Assembly: GCA_038373865.1 (NCBI GenBank)
Contig: JAXGGA010003954.1
Span: 1 to 64,000 of the forward strand
Length of the DNA stretch: 64,000 nt
Reading direction: 5' to 3'
Origin: Uloborus plumipes
Taxonomy: Eukaryota; Arthropoda; Arachnida; Araneae; Uloboridae
Below the pieces are notes generated by a model. That model saw only the letters and a program-made list of their open reading frames with translations, made no database searches and was not told the DNA's origin. This document shows positions 60,638 through 64,000 of the stretch, one piece after another. How positions within the stretch are numbered: position 1 is the first letter of the stretch; every line of letters begins with the position of its first letter. The translations under genes were made by a program, and so were the position numbers.

Positions 60638-61325
60638 CTTCTTCAGACATAGTAATCACGCTATGCTGAAAACGTTCCATTACATTCTTGTACGTAAAAA
60701 CTCCCATGGAAGAACTAGCGGCAAAAACCAATCAACACTGAATCACATATTGGTACATGTATGTGCCAAATTTTATTCTAATTCACGCAGTAAGTTTTGA
60801 GGTAGAGTCGCCTCCAAAAAATGGGTCACGCAGATACACACTTACAAATTTTCCTTTAAAAAAATAAGCGGTAAAATCGAATTCAGCACATGTCAGAACA
60901 TGTAAATTCTTCCAAATTGACAAATTTTCACTGATCCAATACTTTCTTTTATTCATTTCATTGTTCTTTAACTTCTTTCTTAATAATTAAATTTTCTTTT
61001 CGATATCAATTAAACTTGTCTTAGGCTGCTAATCTATTCGTTTTAAAGTTGGTAGATAGCGAGTCACGGTGAAATAAGCTATTGTAAATAAATAACGTAA
61101 GCTTATTTAAAAACTATTTGTTTCTTGGAAAACGCTCGAAACAGTTACAAGCCGAAAGGGTAAGTTTTTACAGTATTTTTCAAAAATTTTAGTTCATGCT
61201 ATTGTTAACGCACACGTTCATCAACAGCAATTAACAATCTTTTGCTAATTTGGTGAAAAAAATCCTTTTTGTATGTTTTAATTTTTGGGACAAAGTGCAT
61301 CAATATCGGACCTTCTATATTTTTG
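60638..61325. other. Unassigned interior of the composite element
   Basis: No supported gene or repeat. Confidence 0.4.
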
Positions 61326-61329
61326 TCTG

Positions 61330-61668
61330 ACGACATTTGAACTGGCGACATTTTGGCCCGCGACATTTTGGACCGGCGACATTTTGGACCGGCGACATTT
61401 TGGACTGGCGACATTTTGGACCGGCAACATTTTGGACCGGCGACATTTTGGACCGGCGACATTTTGGACCGGCGACATTTTTGGCCGGCGACATTTCGGA
61501 CCTGCGACATTTTTTCCCGGCGACATGTTGGACCTGCGACATTTTGGACCGGCGACATTTTTGCCCGCGACATTTTGGACCGCGACATTTTGGCCCGCGA
61601 CATTTTTCCCGGCGACATTTTGGCCACAACATTTTGGCCCGCGACATTTCGGCCGCGACATTTTGGGC
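61330..61668 (-). repeat. GC-rich minisatellite, right-arm array (inverted)
   Basis: About 20 units of GGACCGGCGACATTTT, the complement of the left-arm unit. It is more uniform than the left array in its first half; GGCCGCGACATTTTGGG closes it. Frames of 125-168 codons across it on both strands are artefacts. Confidence 0.95.
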
Positions 61669-61954
61669 GTATACCATCGCCAATAGCTGCAAAATTTCGG
61701 GCTTGGCTCACGATACACTGCCATCTACCGGAGTTCTTCGAGAAAGAGAAATTAATGATTGGTTCATTTCGAAATTAAAATTTGAAAACCAAAACAAGAA
61801 AAAATTAAAGTTTTAATTGGTGAAGCCGCAAGGTGGCGCTTAAAGTGGAACCAACGACGATCGTAGCAAAACAATTATACTAGGCATTTAGTATTTAGGA
61901 GGCGTTGGTATAACCGAGTTAGCGGTGTATTACATGTAGTTCTGCCTTACCCCT

Positions 61955-62775
61955 AACGATAAATTTCCGCTTAAGAAGCTGTTTGTTTTAAAACGATTTT
62001 AAATCTTAAATCTAACATTTTTAGCTTGGAAAAAAAACGCTACATCTATCACACATGTTAAAAATTCAGCTTAATTTTAGAAATGCAATCGAATTATGTA
62101 ACGAAAACATATTCGAAAAATTTATATGGAACAGCTGTATTTTAGTTAATCAAATCACAATGTTTCCTGCTACGCAATGAAATAGTATCAATTCGTTCTT
62201 AGTTTTTGCTTTGTAAGTTTTAGAAAATAGTAATTTCAGAGGGCATCGGTCTTAAAAAGGAATTGCTATGCAGCATTTTAGGGGGTGCGCTTTTACCGTT
62301 GTGGAAAAAGGTAAGTCCTGCAAAACATGCAGACTTTTGCGTCAAGGGAGAACATTTAAAGTACCTTACACTTTGCTAGCACTAAAAATAGTTTTCTATA
62401 AGTGCTTTATCTGCAAAATTCAGAAAGTTATTCATAATTCTCATTCTGTGATTTTGTCAACCTTTTATCTCACTTTATTTATTTTTATTTTGCTATAGAT
62501 TTTCAAATTACTTTTCAAACTGTATTCATTGGAAACATTTCACTTCTGTACTGAAGTTGTCCCTTTATTCTTTTTAATCTCAAAAATGGTGCGAAATACC
62601 TTAACCAGCATTGGTTTTAACATAACAGCCGATCCTAATACTTGATTTTTAATACTTGTTATGACTTTGTTGACCAAAACGCCCACTCCAGGAAATAAAT
62701 TCTGCCAGCACTAGCGTCTCAGGTACTCGTTGAATTGGTGTTGAAATTGCTGCTCTTTAAGAGAAATAGAAGTTA
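61955..62775. other. Intergenic sequence
   Basis: The 76-codon frame at 62268-62498 has a few Cys residues but no recognisable domain. Nothing else seen. Confidence 0.4.
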
Positions 62776-62940
62776 CAGTAGCGTCTCTATAACTCGGTGC
62801 CTCACAGCTCGAATATTCCTTTATCTTGAGGTTTTCATTGACTCCCGAACTCTTGAGAAGGCTTTGGGAACTTCATATATTTCGAGCTATAAATCCTTGA
62901 AGCTTTTGGCCTGGGACTTTGAGTTATCGAGACTCCACTG
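62776..62940. mobile_element. Short TA-flanked MITE, pogo/Tigger-like ends
   Basis: 165 bp between TA at 62774-62775 and 62941-62942. The left CAGTAGCGTCTCTATAACTC resembles, inverted, the right GAGTTATCGAGACTCCACTG. This CAGT.G.GTCTC.ATAACTC pattern is typical of pogo/Tigger-derived MITEs. Non-coding. Confidence 0.75.
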
Positions 62941-62942
62941 TA

Positions 62943-64000
62943 CATCTAAAACTATTCTTGGTGCTTTATGTATTTTTTTTTTTTTTCGGTGATGTTCAAT
63001 AAAAGTACTATTGGCAAAGTCAAAGGTTTCCAAAAATAAAAGATAATTTTAAAAAAATTATTAAAAAAACAGGAGCATGATTAACAAAAATATCTGTGGT
63101 AATACAAAAAATAAGGATGAAGAAAAAAACTTGTTTCAAAAAATAATTATCTGAAAACTAAAGTTTTACCTATATTTGTATTTACAATTGAAGTCAGTAA
63201 CTGGCAATATTTTTAGAAAACTCCGTCTTAGAGATTGAATAAATTAAATAACAAAAAAACTCATCTGTAACATCAAATGATATAAGTTACGGTAAAACGT
63301 TTTAAACAAAAGTTTACAGGTCAAAAAAAAGAAAAAACTGAACATTTATTTGCTGCAGCTATTTTAATCGGGTGATGAATTTATTGTGAGTATTAAAAAA
63401 TAATTTCGATCCTAAAATATATAGTTAAAAATATTTCTTGATTCCTTTAGGAAAGATTACAAAAGAACAATATTAGGCGTTGTATTACAAAATAAAATAT
63501 AATTATTTAATGTAAATAATACAGCATATTTTAATTCACTTTTTTAATCAAAATTTCACTGCTTTCTTGCTCAAAAAAAGAGATTTCAAAAACCGCGTTG
63601 CTTTTAAAATTAAATGTGAAGTATTCCAAAAATATTCAAGTTGCTAGGATATAAAACGAAACTGTTGCAATGAATAAATTAAGGAAGAGGAAAATAATTC
63701 TTTCTAACGCCTAATTTCTCCTCAAAGCCGTATGATAGAGACAAAAAACTGCGTAATAGTTAATAAGCGATTCAAGTTACAGTTTTGCTGCGTAGGAAAG
63801 TGAAGAATTTTATTGTTATTGTTCAATCTAAATATATATTAAGTTTTATTATCTCACTAAACTATTTTCAATAAAAAATATTAAGAATTAAGAACTTAAT
63901 GTACATTTAAGTTCTTTTCTTGTAAAAAACTAAATTTTAACATCTTTTTTTCTTATTTTTTCATGTTTTGCAGATGCAATACCATTGAATGTCTTTTATT
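62943..64000. other. AT-rich intergenic sequence
   Basis: No gene or repeat supported up to the end of the window. Confidence 0.45.

Larger units (their letters stand above)
55220..61907. mobile_element. 6.7-kb composite non-autonomous transposon, 7-bp target duplication
   Basis: Target duplications GTATAAC lie at 55213-55219 and 61908-61914; the empty site is at 54856-54862. The ends are CAATGCCTCATAAATACTAA at the left and TTAGTATTTAGGAGGCGTTG at the right, an imperfect ~25-bp inverted repeat. The arms match the 416-bp element at 41514-41929: the left ~185 bp equals its left half, the right ~235 bp (61675-61907) its right half. Between them lie an inverted pair of minisatellites, a 2.7-kb foldback with a satellite-like array, and an hAT-like element. 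No transposase frame was found, so mobilisation would need help from elsewhere. A 7-bp duplication is compatible with, for example, P- or Dada-type elements, but I cannot assign it. Confidence 0.85.

Noticed and set aside
61205..61816. Frames of 125-168 codons on both strands
   Set aside because: Phase readings of the inverted minisatellite; non-coding.
62268..62498. 76-codon frame with a CKTC and a CFIC pair
   Set aside because: The Cys pairs are isolated, no domain fits, and the frame ends in a Phe/Leu-rich low-complexity tail.

Overview
The window reads as AT-rich, repeat-dense intergenic DNA from an animal nuclear genome. The transposon mix (Tc1/mariner, piggyBac-like, hAT and pogo-like short elements, a Helitron-like element, a tRNA-derived SINE) points to an arthropod. 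An arachnid is plausible, but that is a guess from overall flavour and not from a diagnostic gene. I found no host protein-coding gene, no rRNA and no functional tRNA gene. The only intact coding sequence is a 348-residue Tc1/mariner-type transposase on the minus strand (31278-32324), inside a complete element with 27-bp perfect terminal inverted repeats (TIRs) and a TA target duplication. Nearly all other open frames are shadows of simple repeats, minisatellites or SINEs.

Layout. 1-7 kb: two copies of a TA-flanked ~470-bp MITE with an internally repeated GTAGTCGGCC motif, a 286-bp tRNA-derived SINE with target duplication, a long (TA)n tract, and smaller inverted-repeat elements. 7-14.5 kb: no recognisable content, with a less homopolymer-rich texture. 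14.5-22 kb: three consecutive zones, each carrying its own short motif in several copies (GGTGTCGGACGTAA, CAGTCCCCTGG, GGTAACTTACGTTAC). Two of them contain wrecks of one transposon protein type, and a 653-bp foldback sits in the last. 25-28.4 kb: a MITE, a Helitron-like element with a nested foldback, and another foldback. 31-39 kb: the intact Tc1-type element and a second, broken one. 41-42.3 kb: a piggyBac-like MITE interrupted by a 416-bp element with a 7-bp target duplication. 43-49 kb: diverged duplications, a Tc1 relic, a ~145-bp tandem repeat and a SINE. 51.7-54.6 kb: a foldback with repeated GTCCGTAACA motif, nested palindromes with a head-to-head SINE, and a small MITE.

54.6-62 kb holds the most striking structure. 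A 356-bp unit is duplicated in tandem. The second copy is split by a 6,688-bp composite element (55220-61907) flanked by the 7-bp duplication GTATAAC; the first copy preserves the unoccupied site. The composite has the same ends as the 416-bp element at 41.5 kb. Between them lie two inverted GC-rich 16-17-bp minisatellites, a 2.7-kb foldback carrying an inverted array of ~171-bp units each with the palindrome GATGACGTCATC, and a non-autonomous hAT-like element with an 8-bp duplication. The window is therefore best read as a stratigraphy of nested transposon insertions rather than a gene neighbourhood.
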